Shown here: one piece after another, positions 10,109-18,393 of the stretch
Position numbering within the stretch: position 1 is the first letter of the stretch
How the letters are laid out: the number at the start of each line of letters is the position of its first letter
From: CANJBX01 sp035556735
GTDB lineage: Bacteria > Pseudomonadota > Alphaproteobacteria > Rhizobiales > Xanthobacteraceae
NCBI GenBank assembly: GCA_035556735.1
Contig: DATMFF010000013.1
Span: forward strand, 62,001-126,000
Length of the DNA: 64,000 bases
Direction of reading: 5' to 3'
Position numbers and translations under genes: made by a program
Notes under the pieces: generated by a model
Told to the model about the DNA's origin: nothing
What the model saw: only the letters and a program-made list of their open reading frames with translations
Database searches by the model: none

Positions 10109-10408
10109 ATGCTGCTCAAACTCTTCCGCCTCGTCTGCTACGCCGCCCTCGCCGTGATCGGCGCGGCCGTGCTCGTCGTCGCGCTCACCGAGGCGTTCAA
10201 CCTCTGCCCAGGTTATTCAGCGAATACCGGGCTCTCGTGCGGCGGCGCGTGGTACGAAGGCCTCGCCAACCTCGCCATGGGCGTGGTGATGATGAGCCTG
10301 CTCACGCTGGTGCCGGCCGTGCTCGCCATCGCGGGGTTGATCTTCGCCGTGATCGCGCTGGTGCGGCGACGCCGCGCGGGCGCGGCTTCGGCTACGCCCG
10401 AGGGCTGA
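10109..10408 (+). CDS. Small two-helix membrane protein, hypothetical
   Basis: A 99-residue inner-membrane protein. Transmembrane helix 1 is at about 8-28 (VCYAALAVIGAAVLVVALTE). A loop with two cysteines (LCPGYSANTGLSCGG) lies between the helices. Helix 2 is long, at about 55-86, and is followed by an RRRR anchor. The cysteine-bearing loop would face the periplasm if the arginine-rich tail is cytoplasmic, so a disulfide is possible (inference). It sits 6 bp after the preceding hypothetical gene. No family is recognised. Confidence 0.65.
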   Translation: MLLKLFRLVCYAALAVIGAAVLVVALTEAFNLCPGYSANTGLSCGGAWYEGLANLAMGVVMMSLLTLVPAVLAIAGLIFAVIALVRRRRAGAASATPEG

Positions 10409-10527
10409 CCCGCCCTCTCCGCCGCCGGTACGAGGAGACGCGCTGCAGCATTGGTTGACGCGTACAACCTTGCGCCGCCCCCGCCCCCGCGCTACGCATG
10501 GGCGAATATTCCAATACACAACGATCC

Positions 10528-10534
10528 AAGGAGG
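10528..10534 (+). promoter_or_regulatory. Ribosome binding site deciding a GTG start
   Basis: AAGGAGG, 8 bases before the GTG at 10543. This near-perfect Shine-Dalgarno favours GTG 10543 over the in-frame ATG at 10498 for the dioxygenase gene. Confidence 0.85.
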
Positions 10535-10542
10535 CCCCCCAA

Positions 10543-11508
10543 GTGACCGAACCCATCCTGGACCTCGCGCATCTCGGCCATGTCGAGATCCTGACGCCCA
10601 AGCCCGATGAATCGCTGAAGTTCTTCACCCAGATTTTCGGGATGACGGAGTCGGGCCGCAAGGGCGAAAGCGTCTACCTGCGCGGCTGGGACGACTACGA
10701 GCGCGCGACGCTCAAGCTCACCGCCTCCAACACCAACGGCGTCGTGCACACCGCCTTCCGCGCGCGCAGTCCCGAGGCGCTGGAGCGCCGCGTCGCCGCG
10801 CTCAAGGACACGCCCCACCACATCGGCTGGATCGACGGCGACCTCGGCCACGGCCCGGCCTACCGCTGCAAGGATCCCGACGGCCACGTGATCGAGCTCT
10901 ACTACGAGACCGAGTGGTACCAGCCACCGCCGGAGCTCGAACCCGCGCTCAAGAACCAGGCGCAGAAATATCCCGCGCGCGGCATCTCGGTGCGACGGCT
11001 CGACCACCTCAATTTCTTCGCGGTGGACATCCCGGGCGCGCGCAAGTTCTACATGGAGAAGCTCGGCATGCGGCTGACCGAGCAGATCGTGTTCGAGAGC
11101 GGCGAGCAGGCGATCTGGCTCAACTGCACCAACAAGTCATACGAGCTGGCGATCTCGCTCGACCACACCGGCGTGCCCGGCCGCTTCCACCACGTGACCT
11201 ACGCGGTGGACAGCCGCGAGGACGTGCTGCGCGCCGCCGACATCGCGCTGGAGAACGGCGTGCACATCGAGACCGGCCCGCACAAGCACGCGATCCAGCA
11301 GACGTTCTTCCTCTATCTCTACGAGCCGGGCGGCAACCGCGTGGAGATCGCCAACGCCGGCGCGCGCCTCATCCTTGCGCCCGACTGGAAGACGATCGTT
11401 TGGAACGAGGCCGAGCGCAAGAAGGGCCAGGCCTGGGGCCTCAAGACGATCGAGTCGTTCCACACCCACGGCACGCCGCCCGTCGCGCCCAAGCAGGCGG
11501 CGGAGTGA
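10543..11508 (+). CDS. VOC family extradiol ring-cleavage dioxygenase (catechol 2,3-dioxygenase-like)
   Basis: A 321-residue type I extradiol dioxygenase with two vicinal-oxygen-chelate modules (about 8-125 and 152-280). The iron-ligand triad of the C-terminal module is visible: H155 in RRLDHLNFF, H216/H217 in GRFHHVTYAV and E268 in GGNRVEIAN. Such enzymes cut catechol-type rings next to the hydroxyls using Fe(II) and O2. The GTG start is chosen for its AAGGAGG at 10528-10534. No other ring-degradation genes are adjacent in an operon, so the substrate is unknown. A strong terminator follows. Confidence 0.9.
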   Translation: MTEPILDLAHLGHVEILTPKPDESLKFFTQIFGMTESGRKGESVYLRGWDDYERATLKLTASNTNGVVHTAFRARSPEALERRVAALKDTPHHIGWIDGDLGHGPAYRCKDPDGHVIELYYETEWYQPPPELEPALKNQAQKYPARGISVRRLDHLNFFAVDIPGARKFYMEKLGMRLTEQIVFESGEQAIWLNCTNKSYELAISLDHTGVPGRFHHVTYAVDSREDVLRAADIALENGVHIETGPHKHAIQQTFFLYLYEPGGNRVEIANAGARLILAPDWKTIVWNEAERKKGQAWGLKTIESFHTHGTPPVAPKQAAE

Positions 11509-11543
11509 CCTGCCGTTCCTACGACGCGCGATTGCTGACATGC

Positions 11544-11571
11544 ACGGGCCCGGCAACGCCGGGCCCGTTTT
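11544..11571 (+). terminator. Rho-independent terminator of the dioxygenase gene
   Basis: Perfect 11-bp stem ACGGGCCCGGC (11544-11554) and GCCGGGCCCGT (11558-11568), AAC loop, then TTTT. Confidence 0.92.
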
Positions 11572-11654
11572 CGTCTGCCTTCGGCAAGCGGCCTGCTCGC
11601 GCCACCTGCGCGGCTCTCTCAACCTGTCCGCCCGCGTACGCGCCCTCTCAGCCT

Positions 11655-11733
11655 GTCATGCCCGCGTACGCGGGCATCCAGTAACCACAGACGCTGCGGG
11701 TGACTGGATTCCCCGCCTGCGCGGGGAATGACG
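11655..11733. repeat. Palindromic intergenic repeat (GTCATGCCCGCG...AATGACG class)
   Basis: Two hairpins in series: CATGCCCGCGTACGCGGGCATC (11657 onward) and GATTCCCCGCCTGCGCGGGGAAT (to 11730). They are framed by GTCATG and ATGACG, with CCAGTAACC matching GTGACTGGA across the centre. It is the same general class as 8823-8913. Confidence 0.78.
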
Positions 11734-11818
11734 AGCGGGGAGGCTGCACCCACGCAACCAAGACAGAATCTGCGCCGACGAGACGGCTACGGCGGCGCCA
11801 CGGATGCACGCGTCTCGG

Positions 11819-12796
11819 CTAGATCTTCTCGATCTTCGCCACCCGCACGTACTCCTGCCAGGCCTGCATCTCCTTCACCAGCGCGTCCTCCGCCGCTTTG
11901 TGATCGCCCGGGAACGGCTCGCAGCCGATCGAAGCGACCCACTTGGCATGTTCGCCGCTCGCGACGAAGTCGACGTAGATCTTCTCGAGCCGGTCGCGGA
12001 TCGCCTGCGGCGTTCCTTTCGGCACGGCGATGCCCCACCAGCCCGCCAGATCGCAGTTGGCGATGCCGACCTCCGCGGCGCTCGGCACGTCCGGAAACTG
12101 GGCGGCGCGCTTCTTGGTGGATGAGGCGAGCAGGCGCAGCTTGCCGTTCTTGATGCTGCCGATCGTGGTGGTGGCGTCGAGGTGCACGAAGGCGAGGTTG
12201 CCCGCGTAGAGGTCGTTCAACATCGAGAACGGATCCTTGTACTTCACCTCGACCGTCTTGAGGTCGAATGCGACCTTATAGAGCTCGCTCGAGATCACGC
12301 CGCTGTTGGCGACCGAGCCGTAGGACGCCTTGTCGCCGCGCTGCTTGAGATACGCGGTCAGGTCGGCGACGGTCTTGTACGGGCTGTCGGCGGGCACGAG
12401 CATGAACCACGGCACGCGCATGAGCGTCGCCACCTGGTCGAAGTCCTTCACCGGATCGTAGGTGAGCGTCTTGAACAGCGACGGCGCGGCGGCGATCGCC
12501 GACGAGGCCATGATGCCGACGGTGTAGCCGTCGGGCTTGGAGCGTGCGATCGCCTCGGTCGCGATATTGCCGAAGGCGCCGGGTCGGTTCTCGACCACGA
12601 CGGTGCGGTTGACGCGGTCCTGCAGCACCTTGGCGTAGTAGCGCACGACGATATCCGCGCCGGTGCCGGGCGGAAACGGACAGATCGTGTGGATGTCGCG
12701 CGCCGGCCAGGTCCCCTGCGCGCCCGCCCGTCCGCCCAGCGTGCCCGCGCAGAGCGCCGCGCCGCCCCATTCCAGAACCTTGCGACGTGAAATCAT
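11819..12796 (-). CDS. Tripartite tricarboxylate transporter substrate-binding protein (TctC/Bug type)
   Basis: A 325-residue periplasmic binding protein of the Bug/TctC family, which captures carboxylate-type solutes. The N-terminus SRRKVLEWGG is followed by a hydrophobic stretch ending GGRAGAQG, a plausible twin-arginine signal peptide. The family signature VVENRPGAFGNIATEAIARSKPDGYT and FPDVPSAAEVGI are present. The start at 12796 has GGGAGGAGAAGG just upstream; the longer frame to 13732 is spurious. No TctA/TctB membrane partners are nearby, so it is an orphan binding protein, common in this family. The ligand is unknown. Confidence 0.92.
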   Translation of the reverse strand: MISRRKVLEWGGAALCAGTLGGRAGAQGTWPARDIHTICPFPPGTGADIVVRYYAKVLQDRVNRTVVVENRPGAFGNIATEAIARSKPDGYTVGIMASSAIAAAPSLFKTLTYDPVKDFDQVATLMRVPWFMLVPADSPYKTVADLTAYLKQRGDKASYGSVANSGVISSELYKVAFDLKTVEVKYKDPFSMLNDLYAGNLAFVHLDATTTIGSIKNGKLRLLASSTKKRAAQFPDVPSAAEVGIANCDLAGWWGIAVPKGTPQAIRDRLEKIYVDFVASGEHAKWVASIGCEPFPGDHKAAEDALVKEMQAWQEYVRVAKIEKI

Positions 12797-13011
12797 CCTT
12801 CTCCTCCCGCCAGTGTGTTTGTTGTGTCGGCATCCTGCGGCCAGCCACGGCCTCGGTGCGCGCAGTGAGCATTCCACACGCGCGGCGCCTGATCCCCCGA
12901 CCGGCGGGAATGGCTGCCCGTGCGCCGGCAGCATGGCGGATATGACGGGCGCCGGCTCCCGCGCCGCGGCACGATGCCGAGTGTTGCAAAGGCGTCCGGG
13001 CCTGAGCCGGG

Positions 13012-13659
13012 TCAGTCCTTGAGCGCCTCGTCGGCGCTGCGCCCGGTGCGCGCGCGATAGACCGGCAACGACCAGCCGTAGGTGAGCGCCAACGCACGGA
13101 TCGCGAAGCAGACCACGAAGGCCGCGACGGCGGCGGGCTCGTGCGCCGCCCCGACCGCCGCGAGCGCGACGTAGGCCGCAGCGCCGGCCAGCGCGGCGGT
13201 CGCGTAGATCTCCTTGCGCAGGATGAGCGGGCTTTCGCCGCCGAGAATGTCGCGGATCACGCCCCCGAAGGTCGCGGTTGCGACGCCCATGGCCACCGCG
13301 ATGAAGCCGCCGGCGCCCGCCGCCAGCGCCTTTTCGGTGCCGACCGCGCAGAATACGGCCAGTCCGACCGCGTCGAGCCAGAGCAGCACGCGAAAGCGCG
13401 ACTCCGGAATGTGCGCGAGGAAAAACGTCGCGCCCGCCACCACGATGCAGATCGCGAGATAGAGCGGCTGCTTGACCCAGAACACCGGCAGCACGCCCAG
13501 CATGGCGTCGCGCAGGCTGCCGCCGCCGATGCCGGTGGCGGCGCCGAGCAGCATGAAGCCGACGACGTCCATGCGCTTGCGCGAGGCGACCAGCGCGCCG
13601 GTCACCGCGAACACGGCGGTGCCGAACCAGTCGAGCAGCGTGATGAAGGTGCCGAGCAT
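13012..13659 (-). CDS. Trimeric intracellular cation (TRIC) channel family protein, YicG-like
   Basis: A 215-residue inner-membrane protein with two UPF0126 repeats. Each has a GxGGGxxRD-type motif: TGIGGGSLRDAMLG and ATFGGVIRDILGG, the first kinking the pore helices. About seven hydrophobic segments span the chain. Prokaryotic TRIC proteins form homotrimeric K+-permeable channels; some YicG relatives are linked to glycine transport. The start MLGTFITLLDWFGTAVFA is the normal N-terminus, and the upstream extension to 14124 is a shadow frame. It is transcribed alone, divergent from the enoyl-CoA hydratase gene. Confidence 0.9.
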   Translation of the reverse strand: MLGTFITLLDWFGTAVFAVTGALVASRKRMDVVGFMLLGAATGIGGGSLRDAMLGVLPVFWVKQPLYLAICIVVAGATFFLAHIPESRFRVLLWLDAVGLAVFCAVGTEKALAAGAGGFIAVAMGVATATFGGVIRDILGGESPLILRKEIYATAALAGAAAYVALAAVGAAHEPAAVAAFVVCFAIRALALTYGWSLPVYRARTGRSADEALKD

Positions 13660-13894
13660 CTGGAGGCCGGATGCTATCGGCCGGGCGCGGGCGGGACCAG
13701 CGGGACGCGGCCCCCCGTGCATAGACATGCACAGGATGCGTGAGCCCATGCGGGCGCTCGCCCCGGCTCCGCCGTGGGCTCCGGGGATGTCCTGGCGCAG
13801 CCGCGCCCCGCGCCGGGCGATGTTGTCAGGCCGGCGGGCGGTTGCTATCGCGGTCGCGCCAGAGCCCAAGGAAAGACAACAGAGGACAACAACA

Positions 13895-14623
13895 ATGACC
13901 GCAGCCGTCCGCACCACCCTCGCCGCCGACGACATGCTCGAGATCACGCTGGCCGCGCCCGAGCACGGCAACGCGCTCGACGGCGCCATGGCGGACGCGA
14001 TCCTCCACGCCGTGCGCGAGCTGCCGGAGAACGCCAGGGCCGTCGTGCTGCGCGGCGAAGGCGCCGACTTCTGCGCCGGCCGGCGCGGCGGCATGCCCGC
14101 AGGCCAGGTCAAGCTCACCGCCATCGATGTGCGCAGACGAGTGATCGAGCCGATCCTCGACCTCTACCAGGCGCTGCGCAACACGCCGGTGCCCGTCATC
14201 GCCACGGTGCAGGGCCGCGCCGCCGGCGTCGGCGCCGCCCTCGCCGGCCTCGCCGACGTCGCGATCGCCGCCGAGGACGCACAGTTCACGATCCCCGAGA
14301 TGAACCACGACATCCCGCCGACGCTGGTGATGACCGCGCTGGTGGAGCGCATGCCGCGCAACCACCTCGCCCGCCTCGTGCTCACGCGCGACCCCATCGA
14401 CGGCCGCGAAGCGCAGGCGCTCGGCATCGTCAGCATGGTCGCGCCCGCGGCCAAGCTCGACGCGGAGCTGGCGCGCGTGCGCGCGACGCTCGCCAAGAAC
14501 AGCCCGCACGTGCTGCGCGCGGTGAAGGCGTTCCTCACCGCCAGCTCGGAAACCTCGTTCGCCACGCGCCGCGACTACGCGGCCATGGTCAACGCCGCGG
14601 CCACGGCGGAACGGTTCAGGTGA
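13895..14623 (+). CDS. Enoyl-CoA hydratase/isomerase family protein
   Basis: A 242-residue crotonase-fold protein. Oxyanion-hole segments are seen at FCAGRRGGM and at GRAAGVGAALAGLADVAIAAEDAQFTIPEM. In classical hydratases the second catalytic glutamate lies in the GGG(C)E region of the latter motif; here it reads GLADVAIA, so true hydratase activity is uncertain and isomerase, thioesterase or decarboxylase chemistry is possible. The start follows AGAGGAC. It is transcribed alone and is convergent with the ATPase gene 15 bp away. Its degradation pathway is unknown. Confidence 0.87.
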   Translation: MTAAVRTTLAADDMLEITLAAPEHGNALDGAMADAILHAVRELPENARAVVLRGEGADFCAGRRGGMPAGQVKLTAIDVRRRVIEPILDLYQALRNTPVPVIATVQGRAAGVGAALAGLADVAIAAEDAQFTIPEMNHDIPPTLVMTALVERMPRNHLARLVLTRDPIDGREAQALGIVSMVAPAAKLDAELARVRATLAKNSPHVLRAVKAFLTASSETSFATRRDYAAMVNAAATAERFR

Positions 14624-14638
14624 GCAAGCTGCGCGAAG

Positions 14639-15421
14639 TCAGGCCTCTCCCGGACCCTCGTCGCGCAGGGCATCGGCCACGAATTCTTCCGGATCGCGCC
14701 AGAACTCGCGCAGCGTGCGGAAGTGGTCGGTATCGCGCAGCCGCACTGGTTCGAGTCCAGCCTGGGTGAGCCGCAGCAGGCGCACGCCCGGCAGCGCCAT
14801 CAGCAGAGGCGCGTGCGTCGCCATGATCACCTGGCAGACGCGCGAGCGCTCCATCGCGCGCAGCAACTTGAGGAACTCGATCTGGCGCGACGGGGAGAGC
14901 GCCGACTCCGGCTCGTCGAAAATGAAAATGCCCTGGCGCTGGCAGCGCTCCTTGAAGAATCGCAGAAAACCTTCCCCGTGCGAGTGCGAGAGGAAATCCG
15001 GCGCCGGCCTGTTCGCATCGACAGCCGCTTCGTCGAGAAATCGCGCGACGGAAAAGAAGCTCTCTGCGCGGAAGAACCAGCCGTTGGTGATCTTTGGCAA
15101 CCAGCTAGCCCGCAGCGACGTGGCGAGCGCCCCGCCCATGGCTTCCTGCGCACGCGAATGGTCGACGGGCCGATATCCCTTTCCGCCACCGGCCTCGTCG
15201 TAGCCCGCCAGCGCGGCGATCCCTTCCAGCAGAGTCGACTTGCCCGTCCCGTTCTCTCCAACGATGACGGTGATCGGGTGATCGAACGTGAGCTCAAAGC
15301 CCTCGCGCAGAAACGGCAGACAAAACGGGTAAAGCTGTCTGTCGATGATGCGGCTGTCGTCGAGCCAGACGCGCCGGAGATACGGCGCCGGGAGGTTGAT
15401 GCTGCGCCGCCGTCCGGCCAT
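14639..15421 (-). CDS. AAA family ABC-type ATPase, orphan
   Basis: A 260-residue soluble ATPase of the SMC/RecF-like ABC class. Walker A is GENGTGKST (55-63), a signature-like SHSHGEGF is at 145-152, Walker B is GIFIFDEPESALSP (164-177), and a switch histidine is in MATHAPLLM. No coiled coil, TOPRIM or nuclease domain is attached. Such stand-alone ATPases are annotated as predicted ATPases of unknown role; some relatives (Old, RloC, Wadjet-like) are defence-related, but no partner gene is adjacent here. It is convergent with the enoyl-CoA hydratase gene. Confidence 0.85.
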   Translation of the reverse strand: MAGRRRSINLPAPYLRRVWLDDSRIIDRQLYPFCLPFLREGFELTFDHPITVIVGENGTGKSTLLEGIAALAGYDEAGGGKGYRPVDHSRAQEAMGGALATSLRASWLPKITNGWFFRAESFFSVARFLDEAAVDANRPAPDFLSHSHGEGFLRFFKERCQRQGIFIFDEPESALSPSRQIEFLKLLRAMERSRVCQVIMATHAPLLMALPGVRLLRLTQAGLEPVRLRDTDHFRTLREFWRDPEEFVADALRDEGPGEA

Positions 15422-15539
15422 GGATCAGGAAGTCCGACGAAAGGCCGCGATGATATCACGCTCCTGCGCGCGGCGCCGGCGCTCAGGCCCGCAACGAGCG
15501 CGGTCCGGACATGGCGAGCAGCGCGCTCTGCACGCCCGC

Positions 15540-15833
15540 CTAGTCGATGTCTTTCGATACGCTCTTCTGCGCGTCGTAGACCGACACGGTCACCACCGGG
15601 AAGCCCTTCTTGATGCCGGCCGCCATCTTGTCGGCGTCTTCCGCCTTGTCGAACGAGGACTTGAGCTGGCGGTCGACATAGACGCGGAAGCGCTTGAGTT
15701 CCGGCTTGACCTGCGAGACGCGCCGCGGCTCGTCCTCGTCGGCCTCCCGCTCCTTCGCCCTCTTGGGCATCGTGATGGTCGCGCGGGGGCTGTCGCCGGA
15801 CGCTCCCGGCCGCTTGCGGACTTCATCTTCCAT
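15540..15833 (-). CDS. Hypothetical protein, 97 aa
   Basis: A 97-residue charged, cytoplasmic-looking protein. The first ~45 residues are lysine/arginine/glutamate-rich and probably disordered. The C-terminal half (LKRFRVYVDRQLKSSFDKAEDADKMA, then FPVVTVSVYDA) reads as a small beta-alpha-beta unit. GAGG lies about 9 bases before the start. I recognise no family. It ends about 120 bp downstream of the ATPase gene start and lies about 50 bp after the end of the hydrolase gene on the same strand, so it may be co-transcribed with the hydrolase. Confidence 0.6.
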   Translation of the reverse strand: MEDEVRKRPGASGDSPRATITMPKRAKEREADEDEPRRVSQVKPELKRFRVYVDRQLKSSFDKAEDADKMAAGIKKGFPVVTVSVYDAQKSVSKDID

Positions 15834-15882
15834 GACAGCACCTCGCCGTTCGAATTCCTGACCTGAACCTGATAGACGCCAA

Positions 15883-16788
15883 CTATGGACGGATCTTGTC
15901 CTGCACGAAATGGACGATCTTGTCGTATTCCGGCCCGCGCTTCGACAGGTCGGGCGCGTGGCCGGTATGCGCCGATTCCATCTCGAAATATTCCAACGTG
16001 ATCTCGCCGCCCGCCTTGCGGTAGAGGTCGACGAAACGCGGCGCCTCGGTGCCGGGGAACTTCGACTCGGGATCCTTGTAGTCGTGCAGCACGTCGCCGC
16101 GGCCCTGGATCCAGATTGCAGGCGGCGTCGCGACCTTCTCGCCGCGCTCGAGGATGAGCAGCGGGCTGCCTTCGGCCATGTTGGCTTCGCTGCGCCAATA
16201 CGCGTCCTGGCGCGGCATGATTGTCTTCGGCCAGTCGGGCGGATTGGCGCCTTCCAGCTCGTGCCTGGCGAAACGGTAACGGCCGAGCGGATTGATCACC
16301 GGCCACGACATCACCACGCAGCGCACGCCGGCGTCGTGCTCCCCGCTGCCCGCGGGCAGCGGGATCGCGGCATAGCGCGGATCGTGCGGGCGCATCGCCA
16401 CCAGCATCGCGAGGTGACCCCCGCTCGACTGGCCCGACAGGCCGATCAGCTCGGGCCGCGTCTTGAGCATGCGCGCGTTGGCCTTGGCCCAGCGCACGGC
16501 ATAGTTCACGTCGGCGACCGAGGCGGGATAGGGATCCTCGTTGCCGGAGCGGAAGTCGAGCGCGATCGAGACGATCCCCTTGGCGGCCATGGCCTCGTGC
16601 CGCACCTTCTCGGTGAAGCGGTCACTCAGGCACCAGGCCCCGCCATGGACCTCGACAAGCGCCGGGAACGGCCCCTCGCCGCGCGGCCGGTAGACGCGCG
16701 CCAGCAGCGGCTTGTCGCCGTGCCGCAGATATTCCACGTCCTCCGCGTCGAATGCGTGGGTCTTGCCCTCCAGGGTCGCCGTCGACAT
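15883..16788 (-). CDS. Alpha/beta hydrolase, HSL-like esterase
   Basis: A 301-residue esterase of the hormone-sensitive lipase type. The oxyanion-hole motif HGGAW is at 48-52 and the nucleophile elbow GQSSG at 119-123 (Ser121). A plausible catalytic Asp is in the GRGDVLHDYKD segment and a His in the SAHTGHAPD segment near the C-terminus. It lacks a signal peptide, so it is cytoplasmic. ATG 16788 is preferred because GGAG lies about 10 bases upstream; an in-frame ATG at 16809 adds 7 residues. The substrate is unknown; carboxylic esters are expected. Confidence 0.87.
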   Translation of the reverse strand: MSTATLEGKTHAFDAEDVEYLRHGDKPLLARVYRPRGEGPFPALVEVHGGAWCLSDRFTEKVRHEAMAAKGIVSIALDFRSGNEDPYPASVADVNYAVRWAKANARMLKTRPELIGLSGQSSGGHLAMLVAMRPHDPRYAAIPLPAGSGEHDAGVRCVVMSWPVINPLGRYRFARHELEGANPPDWPKTIMPRQDAYWRSEANMAEGSPLLILERGEKVATPPAIWIQGRGDVLHDYKDPESKFPGTEAPRFVDLYRKAGGEITLEYFEMESAHTGHAPDLSKRGPEYDKIVHFVQDKIRP

Positions 16789-17003
16789 GGCATTCCGCTC
16801 CATTTCCAAATCAAGGGGCGAGTGTCGCGTATCCGCCCCGCCGCTTCAAGGCGCGGACCCGCATGCGGCGCCACCCGTGAATGCCCCCGGCCGGCGAAAG
16901 TTGCGCCGCGTCAACCTTGTGTCCACCCGCCGTGCGGTACCTTGGAACCCAGGTGCCGGCCCCCGCTTGCCGCGCGGGTCGCGTCGAGATCGGAACACGT
17001 GTC

Positions 17004-17801
17004 ATGAGCCCCAAGCGCCGGCCGCGCGGCTGGAAGGCCTTCCAGGAGAGGCTGCGCGATCTTTACGAGGGACGGTCGGCGCAGGCGCACCGGTTCCGCT
17101 ACGCGCTGCTGATCTTCGATCTGGTCACGCTGCTGTTCATCGTCGCCACCTCGTTCATCAACCGCAACGCCCTGATCGAATGGCTCGACGTCGCCTTCGG
17201 CCTCGTCATCCTCGCCGACTTCGCGGCGCGCATGCTGATCAGCCGCGAGCGTTGGCGCAATCTGCGCCGGATCACCACGTGGACCGACATCGCCGCGATC
17301 GTCTCCTTCCTCGCGCCTCTCGTCGGCGAAGCCGCCGGCTTCCTGCGCATGCTGCGCACCCTGCGGCTGCTGCGTTCATACGAGCTGCTTTCGCGCCTGC
17401 GCGCCGACTTCCCCTATTTCCGCCGGCACGAGGACGTCATCCTCGCCGTCGCCAACCTCGCAGTGTTCATCTACGTGATGACGGGCATCGTCTACGAGAC
17501 GCAGCACCTGCGGAATCCGTCGATCACGAATTACGCCGACGCGCTCTACTTCACCGTCACTGCGCTGACGACGACCGGCTTCGGCGATGTCGTGCTGTCG
17601 GGCACGCTCGGGCGGCTGATCTCGGTGGTGGTGATGATCTTCGGCGTGACGCTGTTCTTCCAGCTCGCGCGCGCGGTGCTGCAACCCACCAAGGTGCGCT
17701 TCCGCTGTCCGTCATGCGGCCTGTCGCGGCATGACCCGGACGCCGTGCACTGCAAGGCCTGCGGCGAACTGCTCAACATTCCCGACGAGGGGCAGGTGTA
17801 G
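17004..17801 (+). CDS. Voltage-gated-type potassium channel with C-terminal zinc ribbon
   Basis: A 265-residue six-transmembrane K+ channel. Helices S1-S3 lie at about 33-105. An S4-like arginine helix (RMLRTLRLLRSYELLSRLR) is at 115-133, S5 at about 144-163, and the selectivity filter TTTGFGD at 189-195 before S6 (203-224). The filter reads GFGD, as in several prokaryotic channels. A C-terminal zinc ribbon follows (C235-x2-C238 ... C250-x2-C253), in place of the RCK/TrkA domain usual in bacterial channels, and may tetramerise or sense metal or redox state (inference). The ATG at 17004 gives the basic N-terminus. Confidence 0.88.
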   Translation: MSPKRRPRGWKAFQERLRDLYEGRSAQAHRFRYALLIFDLVTLLFIVATSFINRNALIEWLDVAFGLVILADFAARMLISRERWRNLRRITTWTDIAAIVSFLAPLVGEAAGFLRMLRTLRLLRSYELLSRLRADFPYFRRHEDVILAVANLAVFIYVMTGIVYETQHLRNPSITNYADALYFTVTALTTTGFGDVVLSGTLGRLISVVVMIFGVTLFFQLARAVLQPTKVRFRCPSCGLSRHDPDAVHCKACGELLNIPDEGQV

Positions 17802-17821
17802 GCGGCGGCAATGCCGCCGCC
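17801..17821. repeat. Inverted repeat at the end of the channel gene
   Basis: GGCGGCGGCA-A-TGCCGCCGCC immediately after the TAG stop, enclosed by GGCAGG ... CCTGCC. It can form a strong hairpin, but no T-run follows, so a classical terminator is doubtful. Confidence 0.6.
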
Positions 17822-17851
17822 CGCCGCCTGCCTTACTCGCTTGACCTGCGC

Positions 17852-18225
17852 CTAGCGGCCGTAGCCCGCCATCTCGGACTCGCTGCGGTGCCAGTCCTGC
17901 CAGAGCTCGAGCAGCGCCAGCAGCACGAGCAGCCCGCCGAGCCCGAAGTGCCAGAACGCCAACGTAGAACCCGCATAACCGAACGCGAAGGGCGATGCGA
18001 CGATCCACAGGCCGCACAGCAATTCGGCCCCCCCTCCCAGCGCGCCAGCTCGGTAAGTTCCAGCGCAGCCAGCGCGATCACGATCGCGCCGACGATGACG
18101 GCATTCCACATGACGGCCTCGCTGCTTTGTTCGCTCGCGAGCCAGGGCGACAAGCCGATCAGGGCGCCGATGACGATGGCGACCCAGTCTTCCCAAGTGC
18201 GGTGATTACGGAAAATAGCTGCCAT
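17852..18225 (-). pseudogene. SPW-repeat membrane protein, frameshifted
   Basis: Two half-proteins in different frames join at a run of seven G (minus strand, near 18027-18033). The N-terminal half begins MAAIFRNHRTWEDWVAIVIG and contains GLSPWLA (first SPW motif) to ELARWE. The C-terminal half continues ELLCGLWIVASPFAFGY (second, SPF variant) to SEMAGYGR and a TAG at 17852. One extra G would restore a single ~124-residue, four-helix SPW-repeat inner-membrane protein. GGGAGGA precedes the start. Either a genuine frameshift, slippage at the G-tract, or a sequencing error; read-level data would decide. Confidence 0.8.
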
Positions 18226-18393
18226 GATGTCCTCCCGTGGGACAGAGCCGACGGCGGCCAGGGCAGCAAACGGCAGCCGGACCGCCGTTCCAGAGGGCAC
18301 ATTATACTAAAGTCGTAGATCAGCGCGAGCACAATCGGAGGTTGGGTCAGCGACGCTGACGCGGTTCGTGCCGCTGCGTCTCAGCTCGAGGGC

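Larger units (their letters stand above)
11509..11818. other. 310-bp intergenic region
   Basis: Between two convergent genes. It holds the dioxygenase terminator (11544-11571) and a palindromic repeat (11655-11733); the rest shows no gene. Confidence 0.7.

Noticed and set aside
12797..13732. In-frame N-terminal extension of the TctC-like gene to 13732
   Set aside because: Runs antisense through the TRIC channel gene frame; the real start has a signal peptide and GGAGG at 12796.
18301..18306. TATAAT-like -10 box (minus strand) for the SPW gene
   Set aside because: The hexamer is perfect on the minus strand, but no -35 element sits at 16-18 bp, so it was not listed as a promoter.
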